Shown: positions 47,640-58,845, counted from the first letter of the stretch. The stretch is 64,000 nt of DNA from Acheta domesticus (GCA_031308135.1 JAHLJT010009436.1:215363420-215427419); one strand, 5' to 3'. Translations and numbers: made by a program. The notes: generated from the letters alone by a model not told the origin.

Positions 47640-48730
47640 GAGTCAAGGGGCTCGCGCGTCAGTGTCATGATCCGGCGTCAAATCCTCGTCGCAAATATCC
47701 GCCGCGCGACCCTAGAACAGGATCAAGGGCGGCGAAGGTGATTACACGGACAGAGGAGCAACTCGCACTTCCACGCAAAGCCGCTTCAACTCCCAGCGCG
47801 CGGAACGCAGGGCGACTCCCCCCCCCATTCTCAACTCCCCTCCTCCCCCCTCCAGTGCTGCAGGCGGAGGCGGCGGGGGCGGCGGCGGCGGCGGCGTCGC
47901 GACGCGGCGAGTTCGTGCCGTCGGAAACAAAATGCTGCCGCTACGGCGCACCGCGTGACCGCCAGACTTTAAGCCGCTCCTCTGCGGGAGTTGGCGGCGG
48001 CGGCGGCCAGAGGGATGGCGACGGTGGGGGTGGAAGGGGTGGTGGGTGACACGTCGGTCGATAGACTACGGGAACAGGATGGGAAGAAGTAGAAGTGGCA
48101 ATGCACCCACCGCTGAAAGCGGGAAAGAACGAAGAAAGTGGTGAGAGTGAAGTGACAAAACATCGCAACGATCGAAGTGACATCTATTACATGTTTGTAC
48201 CCTTTCCCGCCACTGACAATAGACGAGAAACGTCAGTGACAGCGGTAGCGACAACAGAAGAGGCGGTAGTGGCCACGCCGACGGGCGAGACGCAGCAGTG
48301 GCTTTGGCACCGCAGAGGTGGCAGCGACGACGACGGCGGCGAGTGCAGGAGAAGGAACGCGTCGACGCAAGCACCCACTCCACCGCCCGCGAAGTTGTCG
48401 CCGCCACCGCCACTGCCACTGCCACCACCGCCGCCGCCCCCGCCCCCGACGCCGCCGGCGCATTAGTCGCCTTGTTAGCGGGCCAGGCGGCAAAGTGAGA
48501 CGAGTAAGAAGTCGGATGCCGCGCGGATATGCCTATCCATCACTGCCTGAGCCTCCGTGCCTTTTGTGAGCGCGTGGGAGGGATGAGGAGGAGGAGGCGG
48601 CGAACACTTGTGGCTCGGGGCTGCGTTCCCTGCGTCCGCCCACCGTCCTCTTCCCGTGAGGCGCCATTTGCAGCGAGAGATCCGCGTCACTCACAACGTA
48701 TTCGGAGAGTTGTCGCGTGAGGGTTCAGCG
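47640..48730. promoter_or_regulatory. Long CpG-dense patch, possible promoter region
   Basis: About 1.1 kb of CG-rich DNA with C-runs at about 47818-47850, GGC triplets at 47870-47900 and CCG triplets at 48400-48460. A plus frame from ATG 48101 to 48466 ends in poly-Pro. It was judged compositional. No core promoter is demonstrable. Confidence 0.4.
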
Positions 48731-48863
48731 CGTCGGGTGGGGAGACGTAAGGGCTGAGAGTGAGAAGTGCTGAATTAGAATCCAAACGAAAGCATAGCGA
48801 GGCATTGTTTTAAAATTCGAAGTTGCAATTTTTTTTGTCGAATGTGACATATTTGTTTTGTTA

Positions 48864-49042
48864 GAAAAACTTGCACAAAGCGGAACCTCAAGAGACCAGA
48901 ATTTTTTTTTTTTTCATATTAGACAAGATTCCGCTTTATGCTTATGAAATACTGAACAATTTTGGATTGGCAGGACCGTGATTTTATGTTCACATTAGAC
49001 AGATTTCCGCATTATGCACGTTCCGCATTGAACAAGTTTTAC
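48864..49042. mobile_element. pogo/Tc1-mariner-like MITE, 179 bp
   Basis: Flanked by TA on both sides (48862-48863 and 49043-49044). The left end is GAAAAACTTGCACAAAGCGG. The right end, reverse-complemented, is GTAAAACTTGTTCAATGCGG, about 20 of 24 matching including the next bases. Subterminal words of the type TTCCGC-TTATGC repeat inside, and two direct copies of an ATTAGACA-TTCCGC block occur. TA targets and CGGAA-containing termini resemble pogo/Tigger-type elements. No transposase is present. Confidence 0.65.
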
Positions 49043-49044
49043 TA

Positions 49045-50640
49045 TGTATTAAAAGTTACTTTTTCATATAATGCTTCTTTTTCCATCACTGCCATCACTT
49101 TTCGAATATCTCTAAGGTGAATTAAAATAATAAATAAATTATAGGCGACATTGCAATGCTAAGAATGCTTCAATTCCAACATTGTCGAATTGATAATAGT
49201 GTTTGTGTCACTCCTAACAAGAGTAATTTTTCAATTTATATTTTCTAATATATTTTTGTCCTTTTTTTTTAGATTTTGGACGACCACAAATTAAGCGCAT
49301 CCAAAGTAATTTTTCACACATATCAGGCCATCTATGTCGATATAAGGAAATAAAGCAGAGGCATGTTTATGAAATTCGAAAGCGCATCTTTTCCTTGAAG
49401 TGCTGCTTAAATAGCACCAAAGCCACCAATGTAAATGATTTGAGAGTTAAGTGCGGTGAAACGTGCTCCACCAGCTGCATTGTATGCTTCAGGAAAGGCA
49501 GAGCCTGGAGTTCTAGAGGACCAAGATGAGCACCTTTCCTGTCGTCGTACTAAAATTTCACACTTTCATACACTACAACTTCCGTACTACTCGTACTTGC
49601 AGGACGAATTCTGGCAGACTGTTTGGAATCAAATCGTGCTTTGCGTTATTACATTTGTCCAACTACTCACCATAATTATTGATACTTGAGAAGTGCGAAC
49701 GGTAAAATTAAAGAACATAAGCCAATTACACTGCTCGTACGTATTTACACAGCAAAGTAGGGTTGTCCATCAGAAGATGAATGTACGTCGTAAAACTCGA
49801 AAAAGTACAAACATTATTATCTAAAATCAATACATCGATTTGTGACTCATGTTTCAAGGTTTCAAATGACAATGATACATTAGTCTTCGGGTTGGAAATC
49901 CAGTGGCATATGAAAGATGGTGAGTAACGGAAAGTGATAAGACCTTCAGGAAATTTCAGGTCTACTTTAGAAGTTTCAGATCTTAAAATGTACAGATCCA
50001 GAAAATTGTTAAGAGAAAGGAAAGTACAATCAACTTAAAAGCATCATAATCGTATATTAACACCCGAGAGATCCCACGAACAATCCAAACGTCAGTACTT
50101 CAAAGGAGAATGTAAGCATTTGATTTTACATACTAGTTTACACAAAATAATGAACTGCTTTTCTGCATTGAGTCATCATCGAACTGCGAGAAAAGCAGAA
50201 AATAATTTATAAACCCCATATATTATTTTAGATCAAATACGAACAATCGCGAACTGTTTACGTTGCTCTATTCTGGCGAAAACTAATAACGGGTGCAATA
50301 ATTTACGTCATAATGTATTGGCGTCATTTATTTCACATACGTAGTGAGGAGCAATAAATTTACTTTTTATATCGACATGAACGTGCTTCAGTGACACACG
50401 TTTCTATGTAAATGGACGCTCGAAAATAGCGCCAAACACGAGCACACACAAAAATTCACAGCGGATCTGTAGACGAAGTTTCCCTTTAAGGACGCCCAGC
50501 GCGAAAAAAAGAGCGAAGCCTTTTAATCCCGACACAAAACCGGAACGTGACACAGAAAAACGCACGGGGATAGAAAATGAAGCGTTTTATCAACGGCAGC
50601 GCCTCTCACGTCCGCACGCGTCGAATAAACGCGCGCGCAA
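49045..50640. other. AT-rich non-coding stretch
   Basis: No convincing gene, RNA or element was seen. A short moderately GC-rich edge at 50480-50640 leads into the satellite. Confidence 0.4.
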
Positions 50641-50649
50641 TGCTCCCTT

Positions 50650-51420
50650 TTTTTATCATCATCACGCTCGCACCGCCACCTCCGCTAACAACACTATCCC
50701 CAACGCAACCACCTCCGCCACCGCTCTCGTCACCATGACACCTCCACAGCTGCCACTTATTCTCTTCGCCATCTCACCGACACCTCCGCCACCACCAACA
50801 CTATCCCGCCGCAACCACCTCCGCCACCGCTGCCGTCACCACGACACTCCCACAGCTGCCACTTATTCCCATCGCCTTCTCAACCCCACTTCCGCCACCA
50901 ACCTACTCCTGCCGCAACCACCTCCGCCACTGTCCCGTCTCCTCCCGTTCCACCCCCACAGCTACCACTTATTCCCATCGCCATCCCTACGCCACCAACA
51001 CTACTTCAGCCACCGCGTTCGTCACCACGACACCCCCACAGCTGCCACTTATTCTCACTGCCATTTCACCGCCACCTCCGCCACTGTCCAGTCACCATGA
51101 CACACTCGCAGCTGCCACTTATTCCCACCGCCGCCGACACTATCCCAGCCGCAACTACCTCCGCCACCGCGCCCGTTATCATGATATCTCCAAGCTGCCA
51201 CTTATTTCCCACCGCCACCAACACTATGCCGGCCGCAACTGCCTCTGTCACCACGCCCGTCACCATGATATCCCCATATCTGCCACTTATTCCCGCCGCC
51301 ACCTACAATACCCTCACTGCAACCATCTCCACCACCGCGTCTGCTACCACGACAGCTCCACAGCTGCCAGTTATTCCCACCGCAGCTCCGTCACCACTAC
51401 CGGAAGGGCCGACGCCAATC
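50650..51420 (+). repeat. Degenerate satellite, eight units of about 70-106 bp
   Basis: The anchor word CAGCTGCCACTTATTCC, with variants, recurs at about 50747, 50853, 50959, 51039, 51109, 51192, 51275 and 51361. Each is followed by CGCCA-type words and a (CCGCCAC)-like filler. The spacings are 106, 106, 80, 70, 83, 83 and 86 bp. The Thr/Pro/Ala-rich frames across it are by-products. Confidence 0.82.
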
Positions 51421-51509
51421 GTTACCATGGGGATATATCTCCCACTCCGATCAAAATCTTCTCATCCCCAGATTTCTGAAAGGGAGAGGGTCCATTACCC
51501 CGTCGCACA

Positions 51510-51830
51510 CACGTGGGCGTCACACGTACACACAAACACATAAATACACACACAAACATACATACACATTCACGGGCTCGGGAAAGGGAAAGGGTAGAGC
51601 GGGGACGCCAAACAACCAATCGACAGACGACGGGCGAATCGATATGGAGTGTTCGCGCAGCGCGCGTGGGAGCGGGAGCGGGAGCGGAGCCGCGGGAAGA
51701 AAATGAAGCTGCCTCTAATAAACACTGGCAGCGTCGCGCGCGCTCGAGCGGGCGCGCTGCTCTGATTGCGGCAGCCAAGGGACGTCGAACGGCGGCGGCG
51801 GCGGCGCTGCTACCGGAGGTGGAAACGAAG
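51510..51830. other. (CA)n-like edge and CpG-dense patch
   Basis: ACACACA-type sequence at about 51515-51570, then CG-rich DNA from about 51600 to 51830 with a GGC run at about 51792-51805. No exon is supported. Confidence 0.45.
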
Positions 51831-52489
51831 AGGAGGGAGAGCAAGGCGAGTGTGAAAAACGATGGTTCGTTCAATGCGGAGGGTAGGAATTGGAAGAAGG
51901 GAAGAAAAACTCTGCTCCCGAGAGAGGTGCAATAGGAGGCAGGAAACATGAGAAGAACGTAAGATTGTATAAGAAAATGAGATAAAAGAAAATGCAGAGA
52001 GAAATCGTTTATGATATTTTTTACTAGAAACAAGTGGCACACAACGAAATTCGGAATCGTAAATTGAAATTTCTATATTGCACATTAAGTGTGGTATTGT
52101 GACAACAGAAGGAGGGGAGGAAAGCGGGGAAATAAAAGGAAGGGTATATGTGAGATAGAAAGTATTTGGTCAGTGAGAAGAAGACAATGATTGAAAGGAG
52201 CCTTCAGTGCCAAGATTTCTTGTTCGTTTGTGGCAGGAAACTATTAACACAGTATGCATTATGGTAGCAAATACAAAGTTATCATCACTAGCAGGTAATG
52301 TAGAAATCACTGTAATACACAAGAATCGCGATATTTAAAGGACTTTGATTACATGAAACTTTCTAAGGTCAGACGTGCGCTAAGACGACGCAAGTGAGAA
52401 ATATGTAAGATAGCTTGAATGGTGTGCAGTTTCGACGTCAGCGATCTAAACCATGAACGGCGAGTATGTGGGGGCATTCAGGCACAATG

Positions 52490-52960
52490 GAACGATTTGA
52501 TAATATATTCGTACCGGCAACATACATAATACGCTGAAATGCAACAAAACCGAAGCACTGGAGATGAGAATACAACGGAGCTGTCTACTTTGGAAGCGGA
52601 TACCCAAATACACTTCGCTGAAACACAACTTTAAAAACGAGGAAGAGTGCGGGACAAGTGCAGAAGGCAGCAGATTATAGTAGGCGCCAGTCAACGTAGA
52701 ATGACTTGTATAAACGGGTCATGTACAGACTGAAGAATAAGGTGCATAACAAAAAACAACCGTGAACAGAACGGAGGTAAAGATATGAAGAGAGCCTAAG
52801 AGCAGAAGCAGCAGAAAGAGGAATAAGAGAGAGAAGAGGATGAACGGTAAATGGAATGTCAGCTGAAAGAAATGTTCATGAGATGGAAAGAGAAGAATGC
52901 GCAGACGAGATTGGATGATGGTGTCAGCTGTAGAAGTGGAATATACATGGTCTGGGCAGA
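52490..52960 (+). pseudogene. Decayed LINE reverse-transcriptase C-terminal remnant
   Basis: One plus frame around 52545-52640 reads NTLKCNKTEALEMRIQR and later NEE. This resembles the WTLKK-x-LEA-EM-FLRR-NE stretch after the RT domain in many RTE- and CR1-type LINEs. Downstream, RRRDW-like words near 52895 fit the same C-terminal region. Stops and frame breaks interrupt it, so it cannot make protein. The assignment rests on short motifs only. Confidence 0.35.
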
Positions 52961-53159
52961 ACGCATTTTCATACTAAATACGTTATCGGTATCGTTGAAA
53001 AAATATTAATAAAATATACCTATGAAATTTCTACAATTATCACGATACTTTCTGATTTTAATAATGAGTTTTGTACAAATATTAGAATTAAATTACATAG
53101 TTTATATTTTTAAACCATCACTTCCTTTCTTGCATCGTTTTCGCACCTGGCAATTTGAC

Positions 53160-53410
53160 GCACCGGGCCCTTAACAATTGGGGCGGGGCGCGATCGCGGT
53201 GATTGAAGGAAGGGTAGGCAGCGCGGGTCTGGGCGCGGGCGCGGGAGCGGGCGGGGGCGGGGCCGAGGAGTGGCTGAAGAGCGGCAAGTGACGAGGCGGG
53301 CGCGAGGGGGAGCGCCGCGGTGGGCGGGCCGGCGGGCGCGGCGAGAGAGCAGCTGAAGAGCAGGGGCGCCAAACGCACTGCCACCGCCCCCTGTCCTCCA
53401 GGAAAGCGAA
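53160..53410. other. CpG-dense patch
   Basis: About 250 bp of CG-rich DNA with GGGCGCGGGCGCGGG-like words. No exon is supported. Confidence 0.5.
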
Positions 53411-55425
53411 CATGGTGTGAACGACACCACGTACTGGCGTTAATTCGTAACTTTTTGAATGTCATAGTTTTTCTCAGCCAAAAAAACTAAACACCAGTAA
53501 AAATAATGACCAAATTAAGGTTCTCTTTGGTTCTTTTTTTTTCTTGCTTAATAAACGATAAAATTATCATGTTAATCAATACACAGCCATTACAGATACT
53601 TGAGGTTATGAAAACCAAGCTTATGAAAATCACAGCTCTCTCTGTACCACATTCGCACATAATACTATCTTGTTACTCTAAAAACCTTGCATAAAACCTA
53701 CTCTAACAACCTTGCAAAAAACCTACTTGGGCCTACGGTACAGAATTTTGGGGCTCAAAGTGAATCAAATAGATTTTTGAAAGCTTCGAAACCAAATATA
53801 AAGAAAGTGATGCGGAGACACGTGATTCGTTACTAACAAACAATTTATAAAGAGCTACATCTCTCACCTAGCGCGTAAGTCATGTAAGAATGAACCCAGA
53901 AGTATCTGAAGAAATTAATCAAACCATCTATCAATCAACATTACAATAGTGAACACATATGTGACTGATACGAACACATCTTCGAACTGCCAAACAGCAA
54001 TTGTAATTAATTAAACTAAATATGTTACCACCACTTATATCTATGAAAATATTGTTGTCATTTCAAATTATTTACTGATTTTTCTGCAAGAACAGACTGT
54101 AAATTTAATGGATGTGATATAAAAAACTCAATAAAACTTTCGATAACGAAATCCCTTGAATTTGATACTTTTTTTTTCCTTGGAAAAGTTTATGACTTAT
54201 AGATGAGTAAAAAGTAGCGGAAGGTCTATTTCCAAGATTCTTTTACTTCCAGGAATACGTAACCCAAATAGAGGAGTCAACAATCTAGCACGTTCCAAAG
54301 GGTTATTTATTTTTCACTTACGTTTTGGCTATTCTAAGAATCGACTGCCCCTGGCGTGAGTAGAACCCGGATATCCCTATTCAGTTACGATTTCCTGTCG
54401 GGCAGTCAATTCTTTGTACAGCTTAAACATCATTAACTCAAATATTATCTTTTCTGTCGAAATGGTAGGTTGACAATTGCGATTTGGAGAACATTTTCCT
54501 TGCGTACTGGTACAGGCTAACCACGGCCACAAGGTGAATATGCTCTAATATTTTTTACAAAAAAAAACAAAACAAAAACAAACAAACAAACCGTTTTTCT
54601 GACAAGTTTTTCTTCTATATTAATCATTGTAAGAAGTTGGTAACAGAGATGTGATGACCTGTTTTGGAAGCTGAGTTAATTATGAAAGAGACAAGAATTG
54701 TACAGCTGCTATTAAATACATAGTACGTACTATTGTACAGAGAAGTTACATGAAGAAGAGGAATGGAAAACGAATGGGAAGTTGACACACGCTAGGGGGA
54801 GAAGGATGGTTTCTGTTTTACTCCCCAGTTCGCATACGAATGACAAACCTCCCGTATTGCGTTCCTTGAAGGGTCAGTTTAATGGTACCGGGTTATCGTG
54901 TATATTTAGCATGAAAACCTTGAAAGTAGAAAACTGTTCATTAAAATACATCTTGGAAGAGTTAATCTCTCAAATCTAATAACTAAGAATACGGATTATA
55001 TTATATGATACTATAACCATAATTTATTTGCATATTTGTAGGTAGAATTATATTTCGACTAAGGCGATAATTACTGTCTGTCATCTTAACCAGAATTCGT
55101 CTGCAGTGAGTGTACTGCTAAGTGAAGAAAGAAAATTAACACATCACAAGTTCGATTACAGAATAACATACATGCCTTAAATTAAAAGGATTTAGAGCAG
55201 AACAAGATCAATTTTTAGTTTTTTTGCATTTCTGCTTTCTCATTTTATTTCAACTTGTTCTTCAGGTGAAAAACGAGAAATTGTGGTGCCACAGTTTACT
55301 GAATACATATGAGAAGCCAGTGCTCCGGATTGTGTACAATTCAAACATAAACGTTACGTTCTCTCGTAACTTCCGGTGTTTTAGAGCCAGTTCTAATATC
55401 TCTGGGTTACAGAACACGCACCTAG
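53411..55425. other. AT-rich non-coding stretch
   Basis: Contains the hairpin at 54338-54412 and an AAAC-type run at 54558-54590. A long pyrimidine tract ending in TTCTTCAG lies at 55215-55265 (plus), an acceptor-like signal without a supported exon. Confidence 0.4.
54338..54412. other. 75-nt inverted repeat with a B-box-like word
   Basis: GAATCGACTGCCC at 54338-54350 pairs with GGGCAGTCAATTC at 54400-54412 with one mismatch. The minus strand between the arms contains GGGTTCTACTC, similar to a tRNA B-box. It may be a tRNA-derived or foldback repeat remnant. Confidence 0.4.
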
Positions 55426-55429
55426 GAAC

Positions 55430-55960
55430 GCAAGCGGCCCGCAGGCAAGCAGTTGGTCGCCCCTGTCGAGGAGCACCGCGCCGCGGCTGGGCGCGGCGAG
55501 GCGGGGCGAAGCGGGGGCCTCGGGCGGCCCAGCGACAGAGCGAGAGAGAACGAACGCACGAGCGAGACAGCGCGAACGAGAGGAGCTTTTTCAACGCGTC
55601 CCCAGTTTCGCGCCCCGGCGCAGCGCGGAGCGGAGCGGCGGCCGGGCGTGAGGACGGCGAAGGGCGAGCGAGCGGGCGGGCGGGCGGGCGTGAAAGCCAC
55701 GCTCCTCGGCGCGGCCCCGCCCCGCCGTCCTCGTCGTCCTCGACGCGCCTCGCCGCTCCCCCCGGCCCGGCCCGGCGCGGCGCGGCGTCGAGCACGGCCT
55801 GTCGAGGACGAGGGCTCGGCCGCGAGTGGTGGCAGGCGGAGGGGCGGAGGAACGGAAGGACCACCAGGCAGCCACGGATAGGCACCAGAACTTGGTTCGC
55901 AGTAGCGTGGGGCGGGGCTGGTGGCCATATGACGGGCGGGTGTATGGCGGGTGGTGCGGG
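55430..55960. other. CpG-dense patch
   Basis: Very CG-rich, with frames open on both strands for more than 200 codons as expected from composition. GGGCGGGCGGGC words occur near 55675-55690. Confidence 0.5.
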
Positions 55961-56029
55961 CGGGCGTATGGCTATTATACCTAAGAATTATATAAAAAAT
56001 ATTATAACTAAGAATTATGGCCGAGGTTT

Positions 56030-56150
56030 CAAAAACATCGAATTTTAAAAACATCGATGGTTTTGGAGAGATGTTTCATTAACATGGGTATTTTAATTTT
56101 GAACATCGATTTCAGAAACATCGATGTTTTGTTGGCGATGTCGCATTCCT
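56030..56150 (+). mobile_element. CATCGAT-repeat terminus, hAT-like remnant
   Basis: Four AACATCGA(T) words, then TTTTGTTGGCGATGTCGCAT and TCCTAG. The end matches that at 8560-8582 (TTTTGTTG-CGATGTC-CAT). Only one terminus could be found. Confidence 0.35.
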
Positions 56151-56590
56151 AGTAGACCACCCTCCCTCCGACTCTGTTACTACGTTCCTTGGCGTGGACA
56201 CGCCAACCAAGTGGAGTTATGGTTCCCTTTGGTGTTCAAGCTTCGCGAAATCTACGTGCATCTGAGAATTTATGACGGTCCGCATCGAAAAGACACGAGC
56301 AATGACTTTAGTAGATGAAAAGTGAGGACGGGCATGATTCTGTTTTGAAAAAGGAGCAGAAGTCGACGAATGTTGCTTGTATAATATCACAAATTAATGT
56401 TTAGTAAATCCTAGCAACGTTAAACATGATTTGGGATTAAAACTGAAAACTGATAAAAGAAAAATGATTGGCCATACGTGACATATCGTATGAGATTACG
56501 CTTGCGCTCATTATCTTTCGTACCTCGTGGATTGAGGCGAGAAGACTTGCCTCAAGTTAACATGGGGACATACTTTAAATTAGCACTCAC

Positions 56591-56640
56591 CGCTTCCCCG
56601 CTAACATCTCCAGCCGTATCAGAAGGTCGTCGATACTCAC
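56591..56640 (-). CDS. Candidate recursive-splice microexon, 50 nt, partial gene
   Basis: On the minus strand the acceptor is TTGTCTTTTGTTTCAG, with CTAAT exactly 20 nt before the exon. The exon begins GTGAGTATCG, so the CAG|GTGAGT junction would itself be a 5' splice site after the first splicing step. It ends GCG|GTGAGTGCT, a second donor. In the frame that remains open into the exon at 24404-24452, two bases complete a codon and the rest reads EYRRPSDTAGDVSGEA. The frame starting at base 1 meets a TGA at the junction with that exon. The frame starting at base 2 meets TGA at once. I do not recognise the peptide. Main exons must lie outside the window or are undetected. Confidence 0.5.
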
Positions 56641-56668
56641 CTGAAACAAAAGACAATTCAATTAGAAC
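56641..56668 (-). promoter_or_regulatory. Branch site and polypyrimidine tract of the proximal microexon
   Basis: Minus-strand TTCTAATTG, then AATTGTCTTTTGTTTCAG. The branch-to-AG distance equals that of the 24404-24452 exon. Confidence 0.5.
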
Positions 56669-56699
56669 GTCAGTCAGAAAACCAAAGAGAAATTAATGT

Positions 56700-57505
56700 A
56701 TGGACACTTCTGACAGACAGATTGGGAATTAAATAATTTAATATTTTATAGAAAAATATTCACACAATTCGAAAAATTATTATGCTCGTACATCGAATTA
56801 ACTCGTCTATAAGGCGCACTGTTCAATCATACAAATGAAGAGGAAAAATAGCTACTTTTTTCACATTTCAATTCAGGAGAACAAAACTTTAGTTTTTCTT
56901 TTTACAGTGCGATATATTTATGTTGAAGAGCCGTGATCTCCCGATGTCACACAACATCGGTATTTAGTAAAACTTGGTTTAACGCTATTTTCACATGAAA
57001 CCTTTCGTCAGTGAGGTTAAAAAATTCAGCGTAGCAATGCACAACAAGTGCACTGTAAAGTCCAGGCAACTCGCATTACGCACGTATCCGCTCGCAAAAC
57101 AAAATTGCGACCTCTACACCGTATTTAGCCGAGTGCACGGATAAACTTTCACACAACACGATCCATCGGACGTATCATGTCTACGCCACCAGCAGGACGA
57201 AGAAGAGTACGCGATAGCAGATGCACAACGCTAGCCTTTCCAATATCACGACCGGCGAAACCCGAGACGCACTCGGAGACGGCTCCGTTTCAGCGCGTGC
57301 GTGCAATGAGCGAGGAAAAAGGGTGGAGAAGGGAAGGGTATGGGAGGTGGGAGGAAAAGAGGAGAAGAGAGGGGAAGGGGTGCTGGTAGCAATGCAGATA
57401 TGTCATATTGGGAGTAGCAGCAGATATGGCTAAGGAAGCGGGAGGGGGAACGGGATTGATAGAGGGAGAGACAACGACTTTGGCTGAGGGTGAGGGCGGG
57501 GAGGT
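56700..57505. other. Non-coding stretch
   Basis: AT-rich, with a moderately GC-rich, purine-rich part at 57230-57500. No gene or RNA was recognised. Confidence 0.4.
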
Positions 57506-57511
57506 TGGTTG

Positions 57512-58040
57512 ATTTTGATTGATTGATTAGTGATTCCAGGCGCATCAACTGCTAAAGTCATAAGCCCCGTAAGTGTAGTACATATTTTCCTCTGGAAGTG
57601 GCAGTAATATTCCCTCAGTAGATGGTGAGATTCGGTGGCGACCTTCCTGTCTGCTAACGAGGTTTTCCCTAACCAGGTATCTTCCACCACCGGGGCATCG
57701 CCCCAGCCGAGACAAGCTCTTAAGCTCCTAACTGGTCTCCCGGCATGTGTGGTAGAGTAAAGTATGTAAGTGTATGTGGATGTAAGCCTTGGAGTCCTTG
57801 AGGATAGGTCAAGGAAGAAGAAAAAGAGTCCCGCACGGCCCTTGGGGCTCGTTTGGTAGGTTATTGCAGACATTCGCCTGGTATTGATCCGACAAATTAC
57901 GAAAAACTACCGATCAGAGCAGCCGACCGCTAGAATTCTACTCCAGACAGCGGCTGAAATTGACCTAGCGATCTAGTATCGAAAATCCTGCCAATCTAGA
58001 GTCCAATATTGCAGCTGATGCCCTGAGCCACCTCTGCCGG
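57512..58040 (-). mobile_element. tRNA-derived SINE, family 1, copy with LINE-like tail
   Basis: On the minus strand it starts near 58040. The A-box TGGCTCAGGGC lies at 58030-58020, and the B-box region is partly deleted. The body segment at 57905-57950 is nearly identical to 22160-22200. The 3' end reads TGACTTTAGCAGTTGATGCG, then CC-GGAATCACTAATCAATC repeats. The block TTAGCAGTTGA-GCGCC plus CTAATCAATCAATC is the same as the end of the LINE at 33637-39413, so reverse transcription by that LINE's protein is the likely route. Confidence 0.83.
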
Positions 58041-58044
58041 TGTG

Positions 58045-58845
58045 AGGCGGAGGAGGGGGGCATGCGACGGGAGAACGAGGACAAGGCTGGTAAAGGTAGG
58101 TCGTCGACGGCAGGCAGAAAGGTTGAGGGTCGTCCGATAGGGCGAGGATGGTAGGATGAACACGGTAGGCGGGAGAGAGAGAGAGAGAGAGGGAACTGTG
58201 GACAGCGCGACAAAGGTGGGCGAGGCGGGGCGGCATTTAAATGCGCGTGACCCGCATTCATTGTCATCTCGCAGCGCGCGCCGACAGCTTCGGATTAAGT
58301 TTCGAAAATCAACGCGCAACGCGAGTTGCAGGAACGCGCGCAAACCTATTTCCGCCTACTACTGGCATTTTATGTGAAAGGAGAGTTTCAAACACAACAG
58401 ACAAAGGATACAGAATGAAATGGGATAGGTAGTACTCGGAATGGGACTGCGAAGAAGTATTATTGGGATTTTTTGACAAAAAATCTGATAGTGATTTCCC
58501 TTACAATGAGATAATTGATGGTAAGTGGCATCCATAAACGTTAATGCGCGGAATAAAATATTTGGCGCAACCTGAGAATTCCACAGTTGGATAAATAGTA
58601 AAAGAAGGGAAACTGATCAAAAACTGATTCTATGGATTGGTTTACTATCTTTTCAAGATTTTATTCGTTAATAAATATAATGCCTGCCAAGCATCCGTTA
58701 ATGAAACTCTCAAGGTTTTGGAAGATACTTGTACACTTTCGTATTTCAAGGAACTAATAAGTTCGCAAGTCGGTGAAACTGAAAAAAGAACATACAAAAG
58801 ATAGTTTGATCCCAGATTCTACGGCTGACTCGTTCTCCTAGGGCG
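58045..58845. other. Non-coding stretch with a (GA)n run
   Basis: GC-rich to about 58340, with a GAGA run at about 58173-58192, then AT-rich. No gene was recognised. Confidence 0.4.

Noticed and set aside
48101..48466. Plus frame ending in poly-Pro within a CpG patch
   Set aside because: The CCG triplet run and GC composition explain it. Equally long frames occur on the other strand.
49676..49689. Possible 14-nt minus-strand exon between CTTCTCAAG and GTGAGTAG
   Set aside because: Too short to support. The acceptor is mediocre and there is no branch-site match like that of the two microexons.
55215..56048. Strong pyrimidine tract and TTCTTCAG acceptor leading into a 274-codon plus frame
   Set aside because: After about 60 codons the frame enters CpG-dense DNA where all frames are open. 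No donor or homologous domain was recognised. RNA evidence would be needed.
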